Notes under the pieces: generated by a model
Told to the model about the DNA's origin: nothing
What the model saw: the letters and a program-made list of their open reading frames with translations, nothing else
The model's database searches: none
DNA from: CAADGU01 sp964467705
GTDB lineage: Bacteria > Chloroflexota > Anaerolineae > Promineifilales > Promineifilaceae
Direction: 5' to 3'
Assembly: GCA_964467705.1 (NCBI GenBank)
Contig: CAYXUZ010000008.1
Coordinates: forward strand, 1-64,000
DNA: 64,000 nt
Shown: one piece after another, positions 57,288-64,000 of the stretch
Position numbering within the stretch: the first letter of the stretch is position 1
Layout: every line of letters begins with the position of its first letter
Program-made: the position numbers and the translations under genes

Positions 57288-57441
57288 TGTGTTTTAACGG
57301 TAAATCAGCGTTCGCCAGTTATAGTAAGGAAAAGTGGAAACATGGCCTGCGAACGGTAATTTGGATGACGGGCTTCGGATTACGAGATAAGAATGACAGG
57401 TCAGTTTCCCTATTATATCAACTTACACCGGAGGTGAAGCT

Positions 57442-57627
57442 ATGACTTTCAATAATCCCCCTTACTACCGCACGTTCATTTTGCGTCTTTGGGAAGAGCG
57501 CAATCCAGACCCACAAAAAGCCAACAATTGGCGCTTTACATTGGTAGACCCGGACACCAACACCAGCCACGCCTTTCAAAGCCTGGAGGGGTTAGTCCAG
57601 TTTTTGCAGAAGCAGATGGTACTGTGA
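57442..57627 (+). CDS. Small conserved-type protein, possible regulator target
   Basis: 61 residues with CCGGAGGTGAAGCT ahead of the ATG. The sequence has an N-terminal strand (YYRTFILRLWEERN), then WRFTLVDPDTNT and FQSLEGLVQFLQKQ. This short strand-strand-helix pattern is familiar from small proteins next to SARP/STAND regulators in Chloroflexota, though I do not know a named family. It is divergent from the regulator at 57287 with about 150 bases between them. Confidence 0.65.
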   Translation: MTFNNPPYYRTFILRLWEERNPDPQKANNWRFTLVDPDTNTSHAFQSLEGLVQFLQKQMVL

Positions 57628-57629
57628 TG

Positions 57630-57685
57630 GGTAAGCCGTGATGCGTGACCCGTAATCCGTGACGGGTCACGGGTTCACGGTTAAC
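57630..57685. repeat. Family A spacer between convergent genes
   Basis: GTAAGCCGTGATGCGTGACC and GTAATCCGTGACGGGTCACG words. The right part encodes the last residues (TVNP) and the TGA stop of the minus-strand MFS/HEAT gene. Confidence 0.83.
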
Positions 57686-59913
57686 AGGTGCAGCGCCAGC
57701 AGTGCGTATTCTGGCCGCGCCGCCCCGTGGGTTTCCAGGTGAGCGGCGCACGCTTGCAGGATCATTTGCTGGAAGGGGGGCAGGGTGGTGAAGGGACCAA
57801 TTTGTAAGAACCGGCGCAGGTGGATGAGACCATCAGCTATGTCGCCGGTACTACAAGCGGCGGCGCTTTGGGTGAGGTGGGTGAGAGTTGGGGACACGGC
57901 CGTGTCCCCAACTTTCCGCCATTTCTTTTCCAGCCCGGCAATAGCCTGGGCCAGCGCCGTGCCCTGGTCGTGGCGCGACTGGCGCAAAAGTTGGATGAAG
58001 GTGTACTCCTCGCCCGTTAGCCTGGCCAGCGCCAGCGCCAGTTCCAGCCGCGCCGGTTCTTCCGGCTCTTCGGCCAGCAGCGCCAACAGGTCATCGGTGG
58101 CGGCGGTGGCCTGTAGCTGCCCCAACGCAGCGGCATACGCAATACGCAGGCCGTGATCCGTTTCCACAGCCAGGCGGGCTTGCAGCGTGGGGATGGTGCT
58201 TTGGTCGCCCAGTGTGCCTAAGGAGCGGGCGCTGTGGGCGCGGATGGAGCGGTAGCTGGAATCAAGGGCTGCGTGCAGCGGCTCGCGGGCGCGTTCAGCG
58301 TGGCTGCGCCCCAAAGCCCAGGCGGCCATTACGCCCAATGCCGGGTCGTTGCCGTGCAATACCTGGTTGAGAGCCTGGAGCAACTGCTCGTCGGGACGGG
58401 TGTGTCCGATAGCCACAATGGCTTCAAAACGCACATTAAAGCGCGGGTCGGCCAATGCTTCCAGTAGTTCCTCGATGGTGAGCAGGCTGCGCGAGCGCCC
58501 CAGGCGTTCAGTCAGGCGCACGGCCGTTTGCTCATCTTTGGCCATGTGGTAACGGATCATAGATTCGACGGCCAGGAAAGGATTGCCACGAAATAGCAGC
58601 CCGGCAAAACGGCCGATGCCCACGTTGCTATCCGTTTGTACGCGCCGCAGAAAATAGAGGCTGCCCAATGGCAGCGTGATGCCCAGCAAGAACAGGGGAG
58701 TATATGGGTTCAACTGCACAATCCCCAAGTCTACCGATAATTCGCTCGACAGGTCCAAAATCCAGCCGCCCAGCAACTGGCTCAGACCACCGATGACGCC
58801 GATCCAGGCGTAATAAAGCGCCATGTAGTCGCTCTTTTTTTCGGGGGGCACAACGCTGACAAACAGAAGCCGCGCGGAGCCGATAGCCCAGCCCATGTTG
58901 GCAACCCCTTGCAAAAAGGCAATGCCCAAGGCGGCATACAGGCTGTAAGGGCTGCCTTTGGGCATGAACAGCCAGCAAATAGGCAGCAGGATGCGCAGCA
59001 GGACGCCAGAGAGCATGATGGGTGCGCTGCCGTATCGGTCGGCAGCCCAGCCCCAGGCGAAGACGGAGAGCAGGCTGCCGACGAGAACGCCATTTTGCAG
59101 CAGCACCACCTGGCTTTGCGGCAGACGCACTTCTTCCACCATGAAGAGGGGCAGGAAGGAGATCATGGGGGCGGTGGCCAGGGTCATCAGGGCGATGCCC
59201 AGCAGGTAATAGCGGAAGTTGTGGTCATTTACGGCCGTCCACAATTCGCGCTGGTTTTTTTGCTTCGGCGTGGCCACGGGTGCGCCACCGGGAATGTGGG
59301 TGTAGGCCCATACACCTACCAGCCCGAAGGTCACACCCAGGGCAATGAGCAGCATGAAGCCGGTCAGCCCATTGTTGTGGGCGATGACATACCCGGCGGT
59401 GGCGACGGCCACAAAACCGACGGTGGTGGTAAACACATTATCGAGTGCGGAGTATTTGCCGCGTACCTGGTTGGGCACGTACTCCTGCGTCCAGGGGTAT
59501 TTGCCGGTTTCGGCGGTGGCGCGGCAGAGGGCAAAAGCGGCGGTGCAAGAGGCCACGAAGAGGATGGCGGCGTTTTCTCCGGCACGGCCGTAGACCCAGG
59601 GCGTGAGCAGTAGCAGCGCCGCAAACGCTTTGCGGATGCCCCAAAAAGTGATAAAGGTGCGTTTGTAGCCAAAACGGGCCACACGGGGGGCAATGAAGGG
59701 GGCGATGAGGCCGGCAAAGGGGAAAAGTGATAAGACAACGCCAATTTGCCCTTTGCTGAGGGCCAGTGCATCCAGAAAGAGGATGAACACGGAGCCAAAA
59801 AAGGTAAATTCGACAAAACCGGCATTGGCCGAATCACCGGCGATGCTCCAGCGCAGGCCGCGCATTTTTTCGACGGTGGTGGGTTCTGGTGGGGGGAGGG
59901 TTGCTGTTGCCAT
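57667..59913 (-). CDS. MFS transporter fused to a HEAT-repeat domain
   Basis: 748 residues. Residues about 1-430 form a twelve-helix major-facilitator protein (FLDALALSKGQIGVVLSLF; FAPFIAPRVARFGYKRTF-like loops; GWAADRYGSAPI). The C-terminal 300 residues are helical HEAT-like repeats: LLEALADPRFNVRFEAIVAI, ALGVMAAWALGRSHAERARE, IRAHSARSLGTLGDQSTIPT and LRIAYAAALGQLQATAATDD. Such repeats normally bind proteins, so transport may be coupled to a partner. A 28-bp perfect palindrome interrupts the C-terminal part. The C-terminal end is encoded by a spacer repeat. Substrate unknown. Confidence 0.85.
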   Translation of the reverse strand: MATATLPPPEPTTVEKMRGLRWSIAGDSANAGFVEFTFFGSVFILFLDALALSKGQIGVVLSLFPFAGLIAPFIAPRVARFGYKRTFITFWGIRKAFAALLLLTPWVYGRAGENAAILFVASCTAAFALCRATAETGKYPWTQEYVPNQVRGKYSALDNVFTTTVGFVAVATAGYVIAHNNGLTGFMLLIALGVTFGLVGVWAYTHIPGGAPVATPKQKNQRELWTAVNDHNFRYYLLGIALMTLATAPMISFLPLFMVEEVRLPQSQVVLLQNGVLVGSLLSVFAWGWAADRYGSAPIMLSGVLLRILLPICWLFMPKGSPYSLYAALGIAFLQGVANMGWAIGSARLLFVSVVPPEKKSDYMALYYAWIGVIGGLSQLLGGWILDLSSELSVDLGIVQLNPYTPLFLLGITLPLGSLYFLRRVQTDSNVGIGRFAGLLFRGNPFLAVESMIRYHMAKDEQTAVRLTERLGRSRSLLTIEELLEALADPRFNVRFEAIVAIGHTRPDEQLLQALNQVLHGNDPALGVMAAWALGRSHAERAREPLHAALDSSYRSIRAHSARSLGTLGDQSTIPTLQARLAVETDHGLRIAYAAALGQLQATAATDDLLALLAEEPEEPARLELALALARLTGEEYTFIQLLRQSRHDQGTALAQAIAGLEKKWRKVGDTAVSPTLTHLTQSAAACSTGDIADGLIHLRRFLQIGPFTTLPPFQQMILQACAAHLETHGAARPEYALLALHLLTVNP
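57886..57913. repeat. Perfect 28-bp palindrome centred on ACGGCCGT, in coding sequence
   Basis: AGTTGGGGACACGG is followed by its exact reverse complement CCGTGTCCCCAACT, centred on an ACGGCCGT octamer. It lies in frame in the HEAT-linked part of the MFS gene (KVGDTAVSPTL). Confidence 0.9.
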
Positions 59914-59979
59914 GTTTAGGAATTATGAATTAGGAATTATGAATTTGGAAGACGACGAAGTTTAGCCACCATTTGGCTG

Positions 59980-60747
59980 ATGGTGCAAGCGGCTTTACAA
60001 TGCGGCCATATGGCTTCTTTATCAGGCAAACCGAAAGATGTAGGGCGAGTGGCGAGGGAGTGGTTTATTCGCTCGCCTTTGCCCCGGTATGTGCCGTTTT
60101 TGGCGTATAGTTGTGCCTGGGAACGGCCGTCCGCCATTCTGCTGCCTGCCCAAAAATTACTTTATGTGCCTGTGCCGAAGGTAGCCAACCGCTCGATTAA
60201 GGCGGCGCTGGCGGCCGCCGCCGGACTGCCTTTTGTGGAGGGGCAGGAGCCGGACTTTGAAACGGCGCCGCTGACGGCCGTGCCCCACCTGACCGATTAT
60301 TTTCGTTTTACCTTTGTGCGTCATCCGCTAGATCGGCTGGTTTCCTGTTATGCGCAGAAGATTGTGCTGTATGCGCGGCAGTTGCAGATGCCGCTGTTGT
60401 TTTGGCGCTACGGCCGTCGCTTTTGGCCGGAGATGAGTTTTGCGGAGTTTGTTACGGCCGTGGCTGCCATTCCCGACCGGCACGCCGATCGCCATTTTCG
60501 GTCACAACATACCTTCGTCTATCAGGAGGGAAGGGTTCTTGTGGATTTTGTGGGCCGCTTTGAGCAGTTGGCGCAGGATTGGGCTGTTGTGCAGCAACAG
60601 AGCGAATTGGGGCCGCTGCCCCATTTTAACCCCTCACCACACCAGCCGTTTGCGCAGATGTACACACCCATACTGGCCCAGACGGCCGCCACACGCTACG
60701 GGCAGGACATGGCGTTGTTTGGCTACGAGGCGGATGCTCCCGGATGA
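59980..60747 (+). CDS. Sulfotransferase family 2 protein
   Basis: 255 residues. The PAPS-binding 5'-phosphosulfate loop is in LLYVPVPKVANRSIKAAL, and the 3'-phosphate motif is in FRFTFVRHPLDRLVSCYAQK, as in carbohydrate sulfotransferases of the HNK-1/chondroitin type. It would transfer sulfate from PAPS to a glycan or other acceptor. An ATG at 60010 (MASLSGKP) is an alternative start. No other sulfation gene is near, but the window is rich in glycan enzymes. Confidence 0.85.
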   Translation: MVQAALQCGHMASLSGKPKDVGRVAREWFIRSPLPRYVPFLAYSCAWERPSAILLPAQKLLYVPVPKVANRSIKAALAAAAGLPFVEGQEPDFETAPLTAVPHLTDYFRFTFVRHPLDRLVSCYAQKIVLYARQLQMPLLFWRYGRRFWPEMSFAEFVTAVAAIPDRHADRHFRSQHTFVYQEGRVLVDFVGRFEQLAQDWAVVQQQSELGPLPHFNPSPHQPFAQMYTPILAQTAATRYGQDMALFGYEADAPG

Positions 60748-60761
60748 TGAGGTGATAAGCA

Positions 60762-60801
60762 GAGAAATGAAAGGGACACGGCCGTGCCCCTTTCATTTCT
60801 C
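60762..60801. repeat. 40-bp palindrome centred on ACGGCCGT after the sulfotransferase gene
   Basis: GAGAAATGAAAGGGACACGG is mirrored by CCGTGCCCCTTTCATTTCTC with a single mismatch. It starts 15 bases after the sulfotransferase stop. There is no T-run, so intrinsic termination is uncertain. Confidence 0.88.
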
Positions 60802-60841
60802 CGGTAAATAAAGTTGTCGACGTGGAAGCCACCTGGCCGTT

Positions 60842-62443
60842 TTACCGCAGTTGATAATCCCAACCAAAGTTCACCGGGTAAGCATTGTCACCTGCCCGCA
60901 GTGTGATTTCTTGATACCAGATGCCTCTGGCGGGAAAGGTCCAGTCACCAGGCAGCAACCTGGCCACATTATCGCCCGTAGCGGCATTCATCAAGACACA
61001 ATACGTGCCTGGTTGCAGGCTGCCAAAGAAGTATTTGCCGGATGCATCGGTTACGGCCGTGGCCGCCACCGGGTTATCCGAAGCGCACGGCCCCATTTGC
61101 AGCCAGATGGACACGCCAGAAATATACCCCTCGTCTGGCTGTATCATCCCATCTGCATGATAATCGCCGTTAGCATCAGCCACACAGTTGCCGTCGAGGG
61201 CATCACCGTTTTCATTGGTCAGGCAATAATCATCCCACAAGAAACCGGTGATGGACCCACCCGGCACGGGCGATTTCAGGTTAATGCCGTTGAGCGTTTG
61301 CCCGGTGGTAACAGCCACACTGGCTACATCATCCAGGCCACCACTGCCGACCAGCCCAATACAGTAGCTGCCGTTATACATACCGCTAAAAGTGTAACGG
61401 CCGTCGCCGCCCGAATAGACAATTGCCAGCGCGTCTTGCCGCACATGGCAGGCCGTACCTGGCGTCAGCCATACTTCACGGCTACCCATTAACGTTTCGC
61501 CGCTGTCATAGACGCCATTCTGATTCCAATCCTGGTAAATCAGGCCAGAAATGAGAGTTGGCTGCCCACCAGATACTACAATCTTTACCCAGACGGGGCT
61601 GTTGTGACGGCCGACGCCAAAGAAGTTGCCGTCACCATCCTGCAATTTCCAGTCACTCTGGTACGTGTTTGGCGTGGCCGGGCTGACCATGTTGATCGTC
61701 AGATCCATGGTGTGGCCCGGAAAAACTGTATCACGCAGTGGGAAGGTAGTGGCAACAGCGCCCAACAGATGACCACCCGCGTGAACCACGTTATAACGGC
61801 TATCCCAAGTGCAGGTGCCGGTATTTTTAATACGCCAAATTTTGTTAAAGCCGGTATTGGGCATAAACTGTGTACCATCCGGTACGCTGACATCGTTCAC
61901 CAATGCGGCGCTGTTGGTGCAGGCGGTGGTGGGGGCATCCGTTGGCTGCGTGAATTGCGTGTGCGCTGAAATCCAGCAGCTTCCCACGGAACCATCGGCG
62001 CATTTGACACGCCACCAGCCAAAGTCACTGCTAACCCCGGTGACGCTGGCGATCTGACCTTCGGCTACCCAGCCGATAACTTCGTAGCCAACACTGGGGC
62101 CGCTGCGTATGTTCAGGTCTGTGAGTGCCATCACGTATTGGATGGAGGTATTAACCACCGTCACGGCCGTCGGCGGCACATTGGTTGCGGTTGGCAACGT
62201 CACGGCCGTCGTGGGAGCTGCCGTCGGTAACGGTTCAGTTGTTAGCGTGGGAACAGGTGTTGCTGCCCCTGGCGCGGTCGCCGTAGCCGGGTTTTGTACA
62301 AACGGAAAAGGCGTGATGAGCGTCACGTCCGGCTCTCTTGTCGGAAAGTAACTGCGACCGAGCAATAAAGCTGAGAGGCTCAAAACGCCAAAGAGCATAG
62401 TGGCGGCAAAACCGATTACTAAAAAGGCTGTTGTGCGAGACAT
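60842..62443 (-). CDS. Surface protein: membrane anchor, SH3, NBR1-Ig-like and SdrD-B-like domains
   Basis: 533 residues. An N-terminal membrane helix (FLVIGFAATMLFGVLSLSAL) is followed by a Thr/Pro linker, a bacterial SH3 domain (ALTDLNIRSGPSVGYEVIGW; SCWISAHTQF), an NBR1-type Ig-like domain (DVSVPDGTQFMPNTGFNKIW to YQSDWKLQDGDG) and two SdrD-B/Cna-like beta domains with Asp-rich starts (YQDWNQNGVYDSGET; DANGDYHADGMIQPDEG). This is a cell-surface scaffold or adhesion protein of a type frequent in Chloroflexota. The enzyme or ligand it serves is unknown. Confidence 0.87.
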   Translation of the reverse strand: MSRTTAFLVIGFAATMLFGVLSLSALLLGRSYFPTREPDVTLITPFPFVQNPATATAPGAATPVPTLTTEPLPTAAPTTAVTLPTATNVPPTAVTVVNTSIQYVMALTDLNIRSGPSVGYEVIGWVAEGQIASVTGVSSDFGWWRVKCADGSVGSCWISAHTQFTQPTDAPTTACTNSAALVNDVSVPDGTQFMPNTGFNKIWRIKNTGTCTWDSRYNVVHAGGHLLGAVATTFPLRDTVFPGHTMDLTINMVSPATPNTYQSDWKLQDGDGNFFGVGRHNSPVWVKIVVSGGQPTLISGLIYQDWNQNGVYDSGETLMGSREVWLTPGTACHVRQDALAIVYSGGDGRYTFSGMYNGSYCIGLVGSGGLDDVASVAVTTGQTLNGINLKSPVPGGSITGFLWDDYCLTNENGDALDGNCVADANGDYHADGMIQPDEGYISGVSIWLQMGPCASDNPVAATAVTDASGKYFFGSLQPGTYCVLMNAATGDNVARLLPGDWTFPARGIWYQEITLRAGDNAYPVNFGWDYQLR

Positions 62444-62752
62444 TGTTTACACTCCTTAACGCGCGATAATAAAAACCGCGCTATAGATTGGTGATTTGAT
62501 GATGACGCAGCGCGCAACTTGAGGAAACGCGCCACAGGCTTAGGACAGTCATCACAAATATGTCGCTGGCGGGTAAACAGTTATAACAGTCGTTTGCCCT
62601 ACGCCTGACCGACGCACTTAGGCCATGAGGCGCTTAAACATACTTGGACTTAAAGTTTTTGAAATCTCCTCACAAACTGGTAGCATTATCCAATGTATAG
62701 ACCCTAAAGTGAGGCAGAAACGGTTTGGGTCTATCTGGGAAGAGAAAACGGT
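62444..62752. other. 309-base divergent intergenic region
   Basis: Lies between the divergent surface-protein gene and the PHP hydrolase gene. It holds short GCGCG-rich inverted words (62459-62540), but no family A-I spacer repeat, no ACGGCCGT, and no coding or RNA gene that I can support. Promoters for both neighbours should lie here. Confidence 0.6.
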
Positions 62753-63856
62753 ATGGAGCTGTTTGAGGTTACTGGTAATATGCACATGCACACGCCCTAT
62801 TCCGATGGGGAGAAGTGGCATGCTGAAATTGCCGCAGACGCTATTGCTGCCGGATTGGACTTTATCATTGTCACCGACCATAACGTGTGGGTGGATGGGG
62901 TTGAAGGGTATTATGAGAATGAAAACGGCCGTGTCCTCCTCCTTATAGGTGAAGAAGTTCACCATGTCCGGCGGGAGCCGCAGGCCAGCCACCTGCTCAT
63001 TTATGGCGCGGAACGGGAGCTTTCTCTTTGCGCACCGAATCCCCAAGAACTACTGAACGCCAGCCGCGCTTGCGGTGCGCACACGTTTTTGGCGCACCCC
63101 CATGAAAAAGATTGCCGTCTCTTCCCCTACCCCAATTTGGGCTGGCATGATTGGGATATTGAGGGGTACACCGGTTTGGAATTGTGGAACTACATGTCCA
63201 GTTTTGTCTGCCGTTTATCAGAAGAACTAAACAAGCTGCCGATACAAAACGGCGCCCTGGATAAGTTCACGGCCGTGCGTGTTGCCCTGAACCCCGAAAA
63301 ATATATTGCCTTCCCCGAACCGGAAACGCTGGCCTTATGGGATGAATTGCTGGCCCAGGGTAAAGAAGTGCCTGTCGTCGGCAATAGCGATGCACATGGC
63401 ACACCTTTCAACCTTGGCCCCTTGCACCGACTTATCTATCCCTACGAGTATCTTTTTCGCGCCATTAACACACACTTGCTATTGCCAGAACCTCTCAGCG
63501 GAGACGTAGGGCGTGACAAACAGTTGATTTTGCGCGCCATTGGCAAAGGACATAGTTGGGTGGCCTATGATCTACCCCACCCCACCAAAGGGTTCCGGTT
63601 TACGGGACACGGCCGTACCAAAGGACACATGGGCCAGCGCATTCAGATGGATGCCGGGGCCACACTACAAGTTATTACCCCTGCGCGGGCTAACATTCGC
63701 CTCATCCGGCACGGGGAGCTAGTAGCCGCTATTGAAAATGAGACCAACCTGACCTATATCCCCACCGAACCGGGGGCCTATCGTGTGGAATGCATCATCC
63801 CCTTTCAGGGCAAAGAACGCGGCTGGATTTACAGCAACCCCATTTACCTCTGGTAA
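62753..63856 (+). CDS. PHP-domain metal-dependent hydrolase, second type
   Basis: 367 residues. PHP motifs: NMHMHTPYSDGEKWHAEIA, IIVTDHNVWVDG, LIGEEVHHV, TFLAHPHEKDC and GNSDAHGTPFN. Beyond the PHP domain (to about residue 270) there is a C-terminal beta domain (LQVITPARANIRLIRHGELV to IIPFQGKERGWIYSNP) as in predicted phosphoesterases of the CehA/McbA-like group. The substrate is unknown. It is 3 bases from the next gene, an SDR, and so probably co-transcribed with it. Confidence 0.88.
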   Translation: MELFEVTGNMHMHTPYSDGEKWHAEIAADAIAAGLDFIIVTDHNVWVDGVEGYYENENGRVLLLIGEEVHHVRREPQASHLLIYGAERELSLCAPNPQELLNASRACGAHTFLAHPHEKDCRLFPYPNLGWHDWDIEGYTGLELWNYMSSFVCRLSEELNKLPIQNGALDKFTAVRVALNPEKYIAFPEPETLALWDELLAQGKEVPVVGNSDAHGTPFNLGPLHRLIYPYEYLFRAINTHLLLPEPLSGDVGRDKQLILRAIGKGHSWVAYDLPHPTKGFRFTGHGRTKGHMGQRIQMDAGATLQVITPARANIRLIRHGELVAAIENETNLTYIPTEPGAYRVECIIPFQGKERGWIYSNPIYLW

Positions 63857-63859
63857 AGT

Positions 63860-64000
63860 ATGAACCCCGAACTTACCAACAAAGTGGTCATGATTACAGG
63901 CGCATCAGCCGGTATTGGGCGGGCAACGGCCGTTGCCCTGGCACAGACAGGCGCACATGTTGTTCTCATTGCCCGACGGCAGGAGCGGCTAAACGCATTG
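63860..64000 (+). CDS. Short-chain dehydrogenase/reductase, partial (runs off the window)
   Basis: Only the first 47 codons are present: MNPELTNKVVMITGASAGIG, then RATAVALAQTGAHVVLIARR. The TGxxxGxG cofactor loop of classical SDRs is clear (TGASAGIG). Basic residues after the second strand (ARRQERL) favour NADP(H). The catalytic Tyr-Lys lies beyond the window. Confidence 0.9.
   Translation, partial: MNPELTNKVVMITGASAGIGRATAVALAQTGAHVVLIARRQERLNAL

Larger units (their letters stand above)
1..64000. repeat. Highly iterated palindromic octamer ACGGCCGT
   Basis: The octamer ACGGCCGT recurs throughout the window, in genes on both strands and in some spacers. The first copy is at 463-470. A manual count gives 31 copies in positions 1-10000, where chance at uniform base use would give far fewer than one. 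Being a palindrome, it reads the same on both strands. In coding frames it encodes Thr-Ala-Val, x-Gly-Arg or x-Arg-Pro-x. It resembles the cyanobacterial HIP1 in style but not in sequence. Confidence 0.95.

Noticed and set aside
62444..62752. A possible small RNA or tRNA in the largest divergent gap
   Set aside because: No cloverleaf, T-loop sequence or clear terminator was found; only short GC-rich inverted words.

Overview
The window looks like a contig from an uncultured member of the Chloroflexota, most likely an Anaerolineae- or Ardenticatenia-like lineage. This is an inference from gene types: a BTAD/NB-ARC/TPR regulator, an SH3 plus NBR1-Ig surface protein, a type-3 alpha-glucan phosphorylase, a BNR-propeller exoprotein, an MFS/HEAT fusion and many GT2/GT4 enzymes. 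No rRNA or tRNA is present to settle it. A run of 10 Ns (10398-10407) shows that the sequence is scaffolded and probably metagenome-derived.

Layout. 1-5.1 kb: a small membrane protein, a citrate synthase (minus strand), a membrane-anchored MutS-like ATPase and a second citrate synthase with an N-terminal DNA-binding domain. 5.2-17.4 kb: a surface-sugar and glycosylation block with an NDP-sugar epimerase, methyltransferases, GDP-mannose 4,6-dehydratase, phosphohexomutase, TatD, GT2 and GT4, followed by a degenerate S2P-like protein and an HprK-like ATPase. 17.4-22.6 kb: envelope genes, including a lipoprotein with three DsbA-like domains and a peptide-type ABC solute-binding lipoprotein. 22.6-38.5 kb: mostly housekeeping (pth, mfd, AI-2E transporter, PHP hydrolase, OsmC, glucan phosphorylase, ATP-grasp, a PucC/BCD-type transporter, tpiA, a membrane zinc protease, GT2). 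38.5-40.1 kb: an acquired island with an hsdR remnant, hicBA and an IF-1-like gene. 40.1-45.2 kb: a minus-strand run of an EcoRV-type restriction-modification pair and a GHMP-kinase/nucleotidyltransferase fusion. 45.5-51.6 kb: a Ser/Thr kinase, a large BNR-repeat secreted protein and a membrane-tethered Mrr-like nuclease. 52.2-57.6 kb: an unrecognised zincin-like protein, a holin-like small protein and a SARP/NB-ARC/TPR regulator. 57.6-64 kb: MFS/HEAT fusion, sulfotransferase, SH3/Ig surface protein, PHP hydrolase and the start of an SDR gene.

Two genome-scale features stand out more than any single gene. First, the palindromic octamer ACGGCCGT occurs about three times per kb (31 counted by eye in the first 10 kb), a HIP1-like iterated palindrome. 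It shapes the proteome (TAV, xGR and RP words) and is missing from several genes that look foreign. Second, almost every short spacer between genes consists of one of several families of imperfect palindromes built from reiterated 6-10 base words. These elements repeatedly supply the last codons and stop codon of the gene before and run up to the start codon of the gene after. The same families also sit in frame inside coding sequences (mfd twice, the HprK-like gene, the GHMP/nucleotidyltransferase gene, a methyltransferase), much like Rickettsia palindromic elements.
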